Assembly: GCA_900556405.1 (NCBI GenBank)
Contig: USPB01000110.1
Location: 1 to 6,748, forward strand
Reading direction: 5' to 3'
Origin: an uncultured Actinomyces sp.
GTDB taxonomy: Bacteria > Actinomycetota > Actinomycetes > Actinomycetales > Actinomycetaceae
Length of the DNA: 6,748 nt
Below the pieces are notes generated by a model. It saw only the letters and a list, made by a program, of their open reading frames with translations. It did no database searches and was not told the origin of the DNA. This document shows, in pieces, positions 1-5,274 of this stretch. The number at the start of each line of letters is the position of its first letter. Positions within the stretch are counted from its first letter, which is position 1. A program made the translations under genes and the position numbers.

Positions 1-158
1 ACACCGGCGGAGCCAGCAACGGCCCCACCGAAGCCATCAACGGAATCATCGAACTGGGCAGACGCACCGCCAGAGGCTACCGCAACCCCACCAACTACAG
101 ACTCCGAATGCTCCTCATCGCAGGAGGCCTAGACGCCTCCACCCACACTCAACTCTGA
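1..158 (+). CDS. ISL3-family transposase, C-terminal end (5' partial)
   Basis: Reading from base 3, the sequence encodes 51 residues ending at TGA 156-158; the gene begins left of the window. The segment reads GASNGPTEAINGIIELGRR, then ARGYRNPTNYRLRMLLIAGG. This is the typical C-terminus of ISL3-family DDE transposases: a 'SNGxTEAxNG' helix, then 'A.G(F/Y)RN..NYR.R.L'. The E of TEAIN is the likely third catalytic acidic residue; this is family knowledge and was not tested here. The stop codon overlaps the probable right terminal repeat of the element. The protein would act on its own IS ends by cut-and-paste transposition. Nothing in the visible part is broken, so the off-window copy could be complete. 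The family call is fairly secure; completeness cannot be judged. Confidence 0.8.
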   Translation, partial: TGGASNGPTEAINGIIELGRRTARGYRNPTNYRLRMLLIAGGLDASTHTQL

Positions 159-164
159 AGAGCC
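156..164 (+). repeat. Probable right terminal inverted repeat of the ISL3-type element
   Basis: TGAAGAGCC overlaps the transposase stop codon. Its exact reverse complement, GGCTCTTCA, lies at 498-506. From memory, ISL3-family ends commonly begin GGCTCTTC or close to it, which supports reading this as the right end of the element. The flanks (TGTTGACT to the right of 164, GTTTTACG to the left of 498) do not match as a target duplication, so the two ends do not come from one simple insertion. Confidence 0.55.
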
Positions 165-216
165 TGTTGACTTCATGGATGCCTACGCGGACGTGTTTGA
201 AGAGCTCGCGAAGTGA
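165..216 (+). pseudogene. 3' remnant of a Phd-like antitoxin gene
   Basis: An open frame ending at TGA 214-216 encodes PVDFMDAYADVFEELAK just after the IS end. Upstream the frame runs into the IS, so nearly all of the gene, including its promoter and DNA-binding N-terminus, is lost. The TGA overlaps the GTG start of the following Doc-like toxin (GTGA, 213-216). That coupling is typical of antitoxin-toxin operons, and an acidic, helical antitoxin C-terminus is what normally contacts a Doc toxin. The identification rests on position, coupling and the acidic tail; 17 residues are too few for a family assignment. An IS insertion appears to have removed the 5' part. Confidence 0.55.
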
Positions 217-542
217 ACACTGTCGCGTTTTCTCGGGACGATGTGTGCGCCATCCATTCGGCTGCGATTGCTCGCTTCGGTGGTCTTGATGGCGTGCGTG
301 ACGAGGGGATGCTGGCCTCGGCTCTCGCCCAGCCCTTCCAGACTTTTGGGGGCGAGGAGCTCTACCCGAGTGCAGTTGAGAAGGCGTGTCGGTACGCTGT
401 TGGGATCATTTCGGGGCATCCCTTCCTGGATGGAAATAAGCGAACTGGTGCTGCTCTGTTAGGTACGTATCTCAGGATGTGTGGTGTCGGTTTTACGGGC
501 TCTTCAGGCGGGCGCAAACCATCCATTGTCGGCATGCGATGA
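213..542 (+). pseudogene. doc: Doc-type (Fic-fold) toxin, C-terminally truncated by IS sequence
   Basis: Doc toxins are Fic-fold kinases that phosphorylate elongation factor Tu and arrest translation. The 109-residue frame carries the Doc-type signature HPFLDGNKRTG at residues 69-79 (His69, Phe71, Asp73, Asn75-Lys76-Arg77). It also has the usual upstream helix region: IHSAAIARFGGLDGVRD, then EGMLASALAQP. GTG 213 is chosen because it overlaps the antitoxin stop (GTGA). Family members run to about 125 residues with further helices after 'GTYLRxCGV.F'. Here the Doc-like sequence ends at Thr95, and the next codon begins GGCTCTTCA, an IS terminus. Residues 96-109 are therefore foreign, probably IS30-derived (GGRKPSIVGMR). 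With the C-terminus and the antitoxin both lost, this is most likely an inactive relic, although the catalytic loop is intact. Confidence 0.8.
498..506 (+). repeat. Second IS terminus (inverted copy of 156-164)
   Basis: GGCTCTTCA is the exact reverse complement of the 9 bases at 156-164 and falls precisely where Doc similarity stops. It is in the orientation of a left end of an ISL3-type element entering from this point. Only a few bases of such an element can remain, because IS30-like coding sequence appears almost at once. A chance 9-bp match is possible but unlikely at such an apt position. Confidence 0.5.
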
Positions 543-1034
543 ATCGATTGAAGCGCCCCGACATTGCCGACCGGATGATCCCTGGCAACTGGGAAGGGGA
601 CCTCATCATCGGAAAAGATGGGGCCAGTGCGTGCGCGACTCTCGTCGAGTGCACCACCCGCTACCTGATCATCGTGGCCCTGCCTCTCAGGCGCAGGGCC
701 GACCAGGTCTGTGAAGCGCTCACACGCCGCATTCATGTTCTACCCGAGGGTGGGATGCGAACACTGACACGGGACCAAGACCCAGAAATAGCCCGCCACC
801 AGCGCCTCACCCCAGGTGCTGGCGTGGATGTGCTTGTCGCTCACCCCCACAGCCCACGGGATAGAGGAACCAACGACAATACCAACCAACTCATCCGCCG
901 CTACCTGCCCTCAGGAACCCCCATCGCCAGCCACCAACCCTACCTCGACGTTATCGCCTACGAGCTGGGCAACTGCCCAGAGCAACCGCAACCCCACAGA
1001 AGCATTCAACCAACTCATTGCTACCACCCATTGA
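507..1034 (+). pseudogene. IS30-family transposase fragment, frameshifted
   Basis: The main frame encodes RPDIADRMIPGNWEGDLIIGKDGASACATLVE and then HPHSPRDRGTNDNTNQLIRRYLPSGTP, clear IS30-family catalytic-core text. The first catalytic Asp (in WEGDLI, codon 599-601) is present. The second Asp is in TRDQDPE (773-775), where the family has (W/F)DxGxE. The third acidic residue, normally Glu in GTNENTN, is Asp here (875-877). The N-terminal HTH half is missing. A frame change near 540 separates GRKPSIVGMR from RPDIADR, and another near 970-990 separates YELGN from the proper C-terminus, NPTEAFNQLIATTH, which stops at TGA 1032-1034. The gene is plainly dead. The left boundary is approximate and adjoins the ISL3-like terminus; the right IS end is probably just past the stop, around 1040. 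Confidence 0.85.
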
Positions 1035-1059
1035 CACCGCCAGGTATGTAACCCACAAT
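1031..1059 (+). promoter_or_regulatory. Possible promoter for the zinc-ribbon gene, overlapping the IS30 end
   Basis: TTGACA (1031-1036) overlaps the transposase stop codon. It is followed after 17 bases by CACAAT (1054-1059), a 4-of-6 match to the -10 consensus; TATAAA at 1059-1064 lies 22 bases away. It would start transcription about 40 bases before the next gene. If real, the dead IS30 copy supplies the -35 box. This is weak, sequence-only evidence. Confidence 0.3.
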
Positions 1060-1107
1060 ATAAACTCATGGGATCTTGCCCGTATGGCTTTATTGAAAGG
1101 AACTGCT

Positions 1108-1422
1108 ATGGGCTTATTTGGAGCGATGTTGAGCGCCTTTACTGGTGGCAACAATGACGTAAACTCTTCTTCGGAATATTACGAAACCGATGTATGTCCA
1201 AGATGCGGAGAGGAAATGCACAAACGTTATAGCTATAGCGGCTGGCACTGCCCCAGCTGCGGCGGCCCATATGACGATGAGGATGAAGATGTCGATGATA
1301 GTGAACGTCTAAATGTTTACGATGCAGCTTTAATCTGGATGAGTAACGGCATGGACGAGGACTATACCTTCGGCTACTCAGAAGAAGAGCTGCGAGAGGC
1401 TCTCGATGAGGGATCTTGGTAG
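1108..1422 (+). CDS. Small zinc-ribbon protein with acidic linker, function unknown
   Basis: The 104-residue product starts MGLFGAMLSAFTGG, a short Gly-rich, mildly hydrophobic N-terminus. It then has CPRCGEEMHKRY...WHCPSCGG (residues about 29-50), two CxxC knuckles 15 residues apart that should bind one zinc. A strongly acidic run, DDEDEDVDD, follows, and the C-terminal segment NVYDAALIWMSNGMDEDYTFGYSEEELREAL resembles the tail of small zinc-ribbon proteins I recall from gut Bacteroidetes and Firmicutes. ATG 1108 is preferred because AAAGGA lies 7 bases upstream; an in-frame ATG at 1084 has no such site. The ribbon suggests nucleic-acid or protein contact, but no function is known to me. The gene is visibly richer in A+T than its neighbours (ATA, TTA, TTT, AAA codons), which suggests transfer from another genus. 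Certain as a gene, unassigned in role. Confidence 0.85.
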   Translation: MGLFGAMLSAFTGGNNDVNSSSEYYETDVCPRCGEEMHKRYSYSGWHCPSCGGPYDDEDEDVDDSERLNVYDAALIWMSNGMDEDYTFGYSEEELREALDEGSW

Positions 1423-1572
1423 TAACCAAAGTCGATAGACCTCGTCGAATAATAGAATGCAACCGCCTGCTCCCGAAGCAAACGATCATACCTCAACCCC
1501 AGATCCGCAGATACGAAAAGCCTCCCATTCCCTGGACTTCAATTTCGATGTCCAAGAAACGGAAGGCGGTTC

Positions 1573-1591
1573 ATCGTGGGACGAGGCCGGG
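1573..1591 (+). repeat. 19-bp direct repeat, left copy
   Basis: ATCGTGGGACGAGGCCGGG occurs here and again at 2305-2323, where it forms the loop edge and 3' arm of a perfect hairpin. Here only one arm is present. The two copies bracket the relB-pemK operon and its operator. The rest of the 175-bp convergent gap (1423-1597) shows no gene and no convincing terminator. Confidence 0.7.
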
Positions 1592-1597
1592 ATTTGT

Positions 1598-1939
1598 TTA
1601 TCGGGGGAGTGCCGCGAGTGCCTGGCTGACTCGGTGTGCATCGCGCGGAGATAGCCTGCCGATCCTGCCCGCAGCACCGAGGTAGGTTGGTGGCAGGAGG
1701 GCAATTCGGTCCACCCGCACGAGGGAAGCTTTCGTCAGTCCCGCTGCACGCCAGTCCTCTAGGGGAGTGTCGAGTGGGAGCGAGAGCTTGTTCGAGGCGC
1801 TGGTGATCATCGCAGCTAGGAGTCCGTCCTGTGAACAGGCGAGAACTAGGACAGGGCGAAACTTATAGCCGCGGTCGTCGAAGTTAAAGCGCGCGTGCCA
1901 GATCTCCCACGGCGCGGGCGCTCCCTCAGTCGCCGTCAT
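1598..1939 (-). CDS. PemK/MazF-family toxin of a type II TA system
   Basis: The 113-residue product reads APAPWEIWHARFNFDD, then GYKFRPVLVLACSQDG, MITSASNKLSLPLDT and TKASLVRVDRIALLP. This is the PemK/MazF barrel: the 'W.a.f.f' first strand, the 'RPVLVL' strand with its conserved Arg, the 'iTS' strand that supplies the Thr/Ser of the active site, and the 'SlvrvDri' strand. Toxins of this fold are mRNA endoribonucleases that halt translation. Length is normal for the family. ATG 1939 is used; it lies inside the 3' end of the antitoxin gene (14-bp overlap), so the genes are translationally coupled. The frame is open further upstream only because it shadows the antitoxin. The toxin is intact; its cut site cannot be read from sequence. 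Confidence 0.85.
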   Translation of the reverse strand: MTATEGAPAPWEIWHARFNFDDRGYKFRPVLVLACSQDGLLAAMITSASNKLSLPLDTPLEDWRAAGLTKASLVRVDRIALLPPTYLGAAGRIGRLSPRDAHRVSQALAALPR

Positions 1940-2195
1940 CCCAGTCTCCCGGGAGCTGTGCAACGCCGTTTGAGTCCATCGTGGGGCGATAGGCGTAGCG
2001 CTCGAGTCCATCGAACGTGGGAGTCTCGGGGCGCATGTCGAAGGGGAGGCCTCCGACTTCGATCGACTTCGCGAGGAAGATGTTGATTGCGTCCGAGAGG
2101 CTAATGCCCCAGCGCGCATAGACGGCTGCGGCATCGGCCTTGATCTGTGCGGTCGTGCGGGTCTTCACCTCGGCGTTGCGGGTCATCGTCGGCAT
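1926..2195 (-). CDS. RelB/DinJ-family antitoxin
   Basis: The 89-residue product begins MPTMTRNAEVKTRTTAQIKADAAAVYARWGISLSDAIN and continues INIFLAKSIEVGGLPFDMRP. This is the DinJ/RelB ribbon-helix-helix N-terminus with the diagnostic '(G/D)LPFD' turn. The C-terminal half (about residues 50-89, ending LPGDWDDGD) is acidic and should wrap the toxin. ATG 2195 is chosen over an in-frame ATG six codons earlier because AAAGGAG lies 5 bases upstream. It is the first gene of a two-gene operon, overlapping the PemK-like toxin by 14 bp. Antitoxins of this type bind their own promoter. DinJ normally pairs with YafQ/RelE-fold toxins, so the PemK partner is a non-canonical combination. Confidence 0.87.
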   Translation of the reverse strand: MPTMTRNAEVKTRTTAQIKADAAAVYARWGISLSDAINIFLAKSIEVGGLPFDMRPETPTFDGLERYAYRPTMDSNGVAQLPGDWDDGD

Positions 2196-2217
2196 GGTCG
2201 CTCCTTTCGACACCTCT

Positions 2218-2247
2218 ATTATAGGCCCGAACCGGGTACGGTTTGGG
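2218..2247 (-). promoter_or_regulatory. relB-pemK promoter and palindromic operator
   Basis: On the minus strand a perfect TATAAT (2223-2218) lies 22 bases before the antitoxin start codon. No good -35 box is visible at 16-18 bp. Just upstream, bases 2226-2247 form an inverted repeat: arms CCCGAACCG and CGGTTTGGG around GGTA, with a single mismatch that would be a G-T pair. The innermost AACCG/CGGTT is perfect. An overlapping arm pair, CGAACC (2228-2233) and GGTTCG (2246-2251), is also present. The position suits autoregulation by the RelB-type antitoxin. Confidence 0.6.
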
Positions 2248-2286
2248 TTCGATATAGGCTTAGATGGGCTGATTTGCTGTCGGTGT

Positions 2287-2324
2287 CCCCGGCCTCGTCC
2301 CTGAATCGTGGGACGAGGCCGGGG
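2287..2324. repeat. Perfect 15-bp hairpin, terminator-like
   Basis: CCCCGGCCTCGTCCC (2287-2301) pairs perfectly with GGGACGAGGCCGGGG (2310-2324) around an 8-base loop. No T-run follows on either strand (GTGTCTTGT on the right, ACACCGACAG on the left), so it is not a textbook intrinsic terminator. It lies between divergent genes, where no terminator is needed, and would be in the leader of the downstream DUF2262 gene if transcription starts before it. It shares 19 bp with 1573-1591. Confidence 0.65.
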
Positions 2325-2413
2325 GTGTCTTGTCGATCCGGTCGTCGCGATGCTTGTGGCGGAGTAGGGTTCGTCGTAACGAAGCGGAAGCCCCGAATCA
2401 AGGAGGATGGCAC

Positions 2414-3283
2414 GTGGATCTGCTCGAATACATGCGCTCGCAAAACAACATGACGCAGGCTGAATGGGAACACACCTTCGAGGAAGAGGAACGGGAGATC
2501 CTCGTCCTGCTCGCCGGCGGCAGTGGAGCCGGCAAGAGGAACGGATTCTGGGACGTCTCGCACTACTTCATTGCGTATGTGGACTGCCAGACCGGCGCAC
2601 TGCGCGCGGGTGATGGCCGGATCGTCTATCCCGTCAGCGACGAGGAACATGATGCCGGAGGACTCCTCGATCGCTTCCGTCGGGAGGCGGTGTACCGCCT
2701 CAAGGCGCGCAAGAAGATACCGCACGAGGTCCCCGAGGGCGTGACCGCCTCCTCGCAGAATCAGTTCCTGATCGCCGATGTCCTCGAAGAGGATCCCCCG
2801 TGCCCGGCCTTGGAAGAGGTGCTGGCCGACTATCGCAGGCCGGTCGTGGTGACCGACGAGGTACTCGGAGAGCTCACTCTCGACAAGGATCTCGACATGT
2901 TCGAAGGGGAGGTCCCGTGGCGCGGCGAGCAGATCTGCCTGTCGCTTGAGGTCGATGCGGCGAATGAGGACACCTGGGCTGACGCCAGGCGGGCGATGAA
3001 GGAGATGCTGGCGGAGCAGGATCGCTGGGACGGTGACATGCGCGCGAGCGCTGCACGTGAGCTCACCGAACTCGCGTGCGAGTGGCGCGAATCAGCCGAC
3101 GAGGAGGTCCCCGAGATTACCGAAGAGAGCTTCGCATGCCGGATCGAGCTGCGCAACATCGCGATGGACGCCGACGGCTCATTCTCCGCCTACTTCGATG
3201 ACGACGACATGTTCTTCGGGCACTGTGTCACCGTATGTGGAACTCTGGCCGATGGGGTGACCGCGGCGAACATGGAGGGATGA
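2414..3283 (+). CDS. DUF2262 domain protein, function unknown
   Basis: GTG 2414 is the start: AAGGAGG (2400-2406) is 7 bases upstream, and the frame open before it has no other site. The product has 289 residues. The N-terminal 140 or so include MTQAEWEHTFEEEE and FRREAVYRLKARKK. The C-terminal half reads LGELTLDKDLDMFEGEVPWRG and then FACRIELRNIAMDADGSFSAYFDDDDMFFGHCVTVCGTL. The 'LxLDKDL..FEGEV.W' entry and 'ADGSFS.YFDDDDMFFGH.v.V.G.l..G' ending are what I recall of DUF2262 (PF10020). It is acidic, with no signal peptide or membrane helix, so probably cytosolic. GGSGAGKR near residue 34 resembles a P-loop but lacks the Ser/Thr. It has no operon partner in the window: divergent from relB-pemK and convergent with the HsmA-like gene. 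No function is claimed. Confidence 0.85.
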   Translation: MDLLEYMRSQNNMTQAEWEHTFEEEEREILVLLAGGSGAGKRNGFWDVSHYFIAYVDCQTGALRAGDGRIVYPVSDEEHDAGGLLDRFRREAVYRLKARKKIPHEVPEGVTASSQNQFLIADVLEEDPPCPALEEVLADYRRPVVVTDEVLGELTLDKDLDMFEGEVPWRGEQICLSLEVDAANEDTWADARRAMKEMLAEQDRWDGDMRASAARELTELACEWRESADEEVPEITEESFACRIELRNIAMDADGSFSAYFDDDDMFFGHCVTVCGTLADGVTAANMEG

Positions 3284-3341
3284 GCGCCGCAGGTCCGCGC
3301 AGGAGTGGCGCCCGCTCGGTGCGGCTGCGCGCATGGCTCAG

Positions 3342-3354
3342 CCCCGGCCTCGTC
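3342..3354 (+). repeat. GGCCTCGTC-type intergenic word in a convergent gap
   Basis: CCCCGGCCTCGTC repeats the 5' arm of the 2287-2324 hairpin. GGCCTCGTCGAT (3346-3357) is also identical to 5750-5761. The 92-bp gap between the convergent stop codons at 3283 and 3376 has no clean terminator; the longest paired arms seen are GCGCAT (3329-3334) and ATGCGC (3366-3371), separated by 31 bases. Confidence 0.45.
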
Positions 3355-3375
3355 GATGACGCAGAATGCGCCGTG

Positions 3376-3942
3376 TTACGCCCGCCGCGCATCTCCGCGC
3401 AGGTAGAGGGTCAGGCCGATCGCGCCCGCCCCGATGAGGGCTGCGCCGAAGGCGGCGTTCGCGGACAAGTTGATCGCGGGGATGCCCATGAGCATGCCGC
3501 AGATGTAGGGGATCAGCCAGATCGTCCACACGGCGATGCTGAAGCGGTGGAAGCGAGCCATGGCCTCGTGATTCTTGCGCACGAGGACCACCGTCGCCCA
3601 CACGGCGTGAACGATCATCAGGATGATCGCCAGCAGTCCGGTCGCCGCGTGCGCGGGGCTGGCTGATTCTCCCTGCGCGATCATCGACATGGCCGCCGTG
3701 CCCGCCGTGTCGCACGCCAGGCCCAGGTAGAAGAAGATGAGGTGGCTCGCCGTGAGCGTGCCGGAGCGTCGCTCCGCGAACACGCCGATCGTGTAGAACA
3801 CCAGCGCGAGAGTGATTGCCGTCGAGGCGACGCCGATCATGGCTGCACCATCCCATCGTGTCTGTGCGAACCTCACGGTGAGATTCGTCGTTACGATCAA
3901 TGCTAGAAAAACACTCGTGAACAACAAGATCCCCTTGTTCAC
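3376..3942 (-). CDS. HsmA/TIGR03987-like multi-pass membrane protein
   Basis: The 188-residue product has about six hydrophobic segments: residues 5-23, 35-57, 66-88, 100-121, 134-153 and 162-181. The text ITLALVFYTIGVFAERRSG, LIFFYLGLACDTAGTAAMS, LMIVHAVWATVVLV and FHRFSIAVWTIWLIPYICGM matches what I recall of the HsmA family (TIGR03987). The role of that family is unclear to me. It follows the minus-strand TetR gene by 16 bp, so it is probably co-transcribed with it and controlled by it. The start is uncertain. GTG 3942 has no ribosome site and lies in a hairpin. ATG 3840 would give the usual family N-terminus (MIGVASTAITLALVFYT) but removes the first hydrophobic segment. TTG 3924 has AAGGGG 6 bases before it. 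Confidence 0.8.
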   Translation of the reverse strand: MNKGILLFTSVFLALIVTTNLTVRFAQTRWDGAAMIGVASTAITLALVFYTIGVFAERRSGTLTASHLIFFYLGLACDTAGTAAMSMIAQGESASPAHAATGLLAIILMIVHAVWATVVLVRKNHEAMARFHRFSIAVWTIWLIPYICGMLMGIPAINLSANAAFGAALIGAGAIGLTLYLRGDARRA

Positions 3943-3943
3943 G
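3916..3943 (-). promoter_or_regulatory. Inverted repeat over the start of the HsmA-like gene
   Basis: CGTGAACAA (3916-3924) and TTGTTCACG (3935-3943) are perfect 9-bp arms around a 10-base loop. The arms contain the half-sites TGAACA and TGTTCA, the same hexamers as the TetR palindrome at 4634-4646 but spaced 12 bp apart instead of 1. In mRNA the hairpin would hold the GTG 3942 start codon in one arm and a purine-rich AGGGG partly in the loop. It may be a second operator, a translational control hairpin, or both. Confidence 0.45.
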
Positions 3944-3958
3944 GCTCGGGGGCTCGTG

Positions 3959-4588
3959 TCAGCGTGCCTCAGTGGGGGAGTAGAGGCCCTTCTCCAGTAG
4001 GGCGAGGAGGAGGGTGGCGTCCCCCTCGCCGCGCTTGAGTGAGTCCATCATGGCGCGCATCGTGAACTGGGCGATGGACGAGGCCGTGGTTCCCTCGGGC
4101 AGTGATGTCCAGTCGATGCGCTCATCCTGTTCGATGACTCCCTCAAGCTGGGCGCCCGCGTGGGTCAGGACTGAGGTCATCGCGCCGTGCGCGGCCGCCA
4201 GGTCCTGCTTGGGGAGGTCTTCGCGATCGCGCAGCCATTCGTGGTGAAACTCCGCGAAAGACGCCTGCATCTGTCCCCAGAGTCTGCGGCAGTACTCCAC
4301 GTAGGGCTCCCCGGCCTCGACTCGGCAGAGCTCGTGGGAGAGTGAGCGCGCGAAATAGTGTTGCGCGGCGGCGACCATGATGTCGCTCTTCGAGGGGAAG
4401 AGCTTGTAGAGGTAGCCCACCGAGACCTCGGCATCCCTGGCGACGCCACGCGCCGAAATGGCGGCCAGTCCGCCTCGTTCGCCGATGCGGTAGGCCGCCT
4501 CGATGATCCGCTCGCCGCGTGCGCAGGCCTCCTTGTCCTCGATCCTGGGCACGTGTTCTTCCAGATGGGCGGCGTGAAGCGACTTCAT
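3959..4588 (-). CDS. TetR-family transcriptional regulator (minus-strand unit)
   Basis: The 209-residue product has the TetR DNA-binding domain at residues 26-72: ERIIEAAYRIGERGGLAAIS, then ARGVARDAEVSVGYLYKLFPSKSDIM, with the signature 'vs.G.lY.yFpsK..l'. The remainder is a helical ligand/dimer domain of normal length, including SHELCRVEAGEPYVEYCRRLW and GDATLLLALLEKGLY. The N-terminus runs about 25 residues ahead of the HTH, slightly long. ATG 4588 follows a weak AGAGA site. The gene is divergent from a second TetR gene and followed after 16 bp by the HsmA-like membrane protein gene. TetR proteins usually repress their own and neighbouring genes until a ligand binds, and the palindromes in the divergent promoter are suitable targets. 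The two regulators share recognisable C-terminal motifs, so they are related to each other. Confidence 0.88.
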   Translation of the reverse strand: MKSLHAAHLEEHVPRIEDKEACARGERIIEAAYRIGERGGLAAISARGVARDAEVSVGYLYKLFPSKSDIMVAAAQHYFARSLSHELCRVEAGEPYVEYCRRLWGQMQASFAEFHHEWLRDREDLPKQDLAAAHGAMTSVLTHAGAQLEGVIEQDERIDWTSLPEGTTASSIAQFTMRAMMDSLKRGEGDATLLLALLEKGLYSPTEAR

Positions 4589-4606
4589 GGCAGGTCTCTC
4601 ATTTCG

Positions 4607-4634
4607 TTGACGTGGGCCTGCTCAGGCCTATACT
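4607..4634 (+). promoter_or_regulatory. Plus-strand promoter of the second tetR gene
   Basis: TTGACG (4607-4612), 16 bases, TATACT (4629-4634): a good sigma-70-type promoter about 50 bases before the GTG start at 4684. The spacer holds its own palindrome, GGCCTG-ct-CAGGCC (4615-4628), and the -10 box touches the next palindrome at 4634. A repressor on either site would block polymerase. Confidence 0.7.
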
Positions 4635-4646
4635 GAACACTGTTCA
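4634..4646. promoter_or_regulatory. TetR-type operator between divergent promoters
   Basis: TGAACA-c-TGTTCA is a perfect palindrome with a single central base. Its left edge touches the plus-strand -10 (TATACT, 4629-4634) and its right edge touches a minus-strand -10 (TATAAT, 4651-4646), so one bound dimer could shut both divergent promoters. The minus-strand -35 is not obvious. TetR proteins of this size commonly use palindromes of this kind. Confidence 0.72.
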
Positions 4647-4683
4647 TTATAGATTGTTGCAGCTAACAAGACAGCAGGATTTC

Positions 4684-5274
4684 GTGCCCAAACAAGTGAT
4701 CGACCCGGAGAAGCTGGTCGCCCAGGCCTACGCCATCGCCTCGCGCGACGGCATCTCCGCGCTCTCCGTGCGCAAGGTCGCCACCGCGTGCGGTATCGCG
4801 GTCGGCTCGGTCTACGGCTACTTCCCGACCAAGGCGGACCTGACGGCCGCCGTGCTCACGCGCTTCTTTGAGGAGAACCTTTCCGACGAGCTGTGTGCCC
4901 TGTGCCCCGGCGAGCGCTTCACCTCCTACGTGCGGCGATTTCGCGAGGCCCTGTGCGCCGCGCGCGCCGACATGAGCGTCGACTGGTTCGCCGAGATGCG
5001 CCGCCTCCCCAGCGGCGAACAGGAAGCCCTCGAGGCCGTGCGCGCCCCCATGCTTGCCCACATCGAGCGTGGACTCGTGCGCGTCCTCGACGCGGACGAG
5101 GCCGTGGTTCGTTCCCGTCTCGTCGGCCCACTGAGCGCTGAGAGGCTGTGCCGCTACGTGCTGCGCAGTATTTTCGCTTCGCTCATGGAGGGCGGCGAGT
5201 GCGAGACGCTGTTCGCCCTCCTCGACGCTGCCTTGTGTGACGACACCGTAGAAGAAAAGGACACAACGACATGA
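4684..5274 (+). CDS. TetR-family transcriptional regulator (plus-strand unit)
   Basis: The 196-residue product (VPKQVIDPEKLVAQAYAIAS...) has the TetR HTH at residues 10-57: GISALSVRKVATACGIAVG and then SVYGYFPTKADLTAAVL. The C-terminal domain contains NLSDELCALCPGERFTSYVRRF and GGECETLFALLDAAL. These line up with LSHELCRVEAGEPYVEYCRR and GEGDATLLLALLEKGL in the divergent regulator, so the two belong to one subfamily and may be an old duplication. GTG 4684 follows AGGA by 4 bases; a longer upstream frame would run through the divergent operators and is rejected. The stop overlaps the next gene's start (ATGA, 5271-5274), so regulator and membrane protein are translationally coupled. It probably represses this operon and perhaps the divergent one. 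Confidence 0.87.
   Translation: MPKQVIDPEKLVAQAYAIASRDGISALSVRKVATACGIAVGSVYGYFPTKADLTAAVLTRFFEENLSDELCALCPGERFTSYVRRFREALCAARADMSVDWFAEMRRLPSGEQEALEAVRAPMLAHIERGLVRVLDADEAVVRSRLVGPLSAERLCRYVLRSIFASLMEGGECETLFALLDAALCDDTVEEKDTTT

Noticed and set aside
1457..1654. Open frame on the plus strand in the convergent gap, with several Cys residues
   Set aside because: It overlaps the 3' end of the PemK-like toxin, lacks a ribosome site, and its Cys pattern is irregular; a chance frame.
2513..2536. GGSGAGKR in the DUF2262 protein as a Walker A nucleotide-binding loop
   Set aside because: The obligatory Ser/Thr after GK is Arg, no Walker B or other NTPase motif follows, and the rest of the protein fits DUF2262.
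3235..3856. Plus- and minus-strand frames opposite or out of frame with the HsmA-like gene
   Set aside because: Arg/Gly/His-rich shadow translations with no recognisable motif; the HsmA-like frame accounts for the region.
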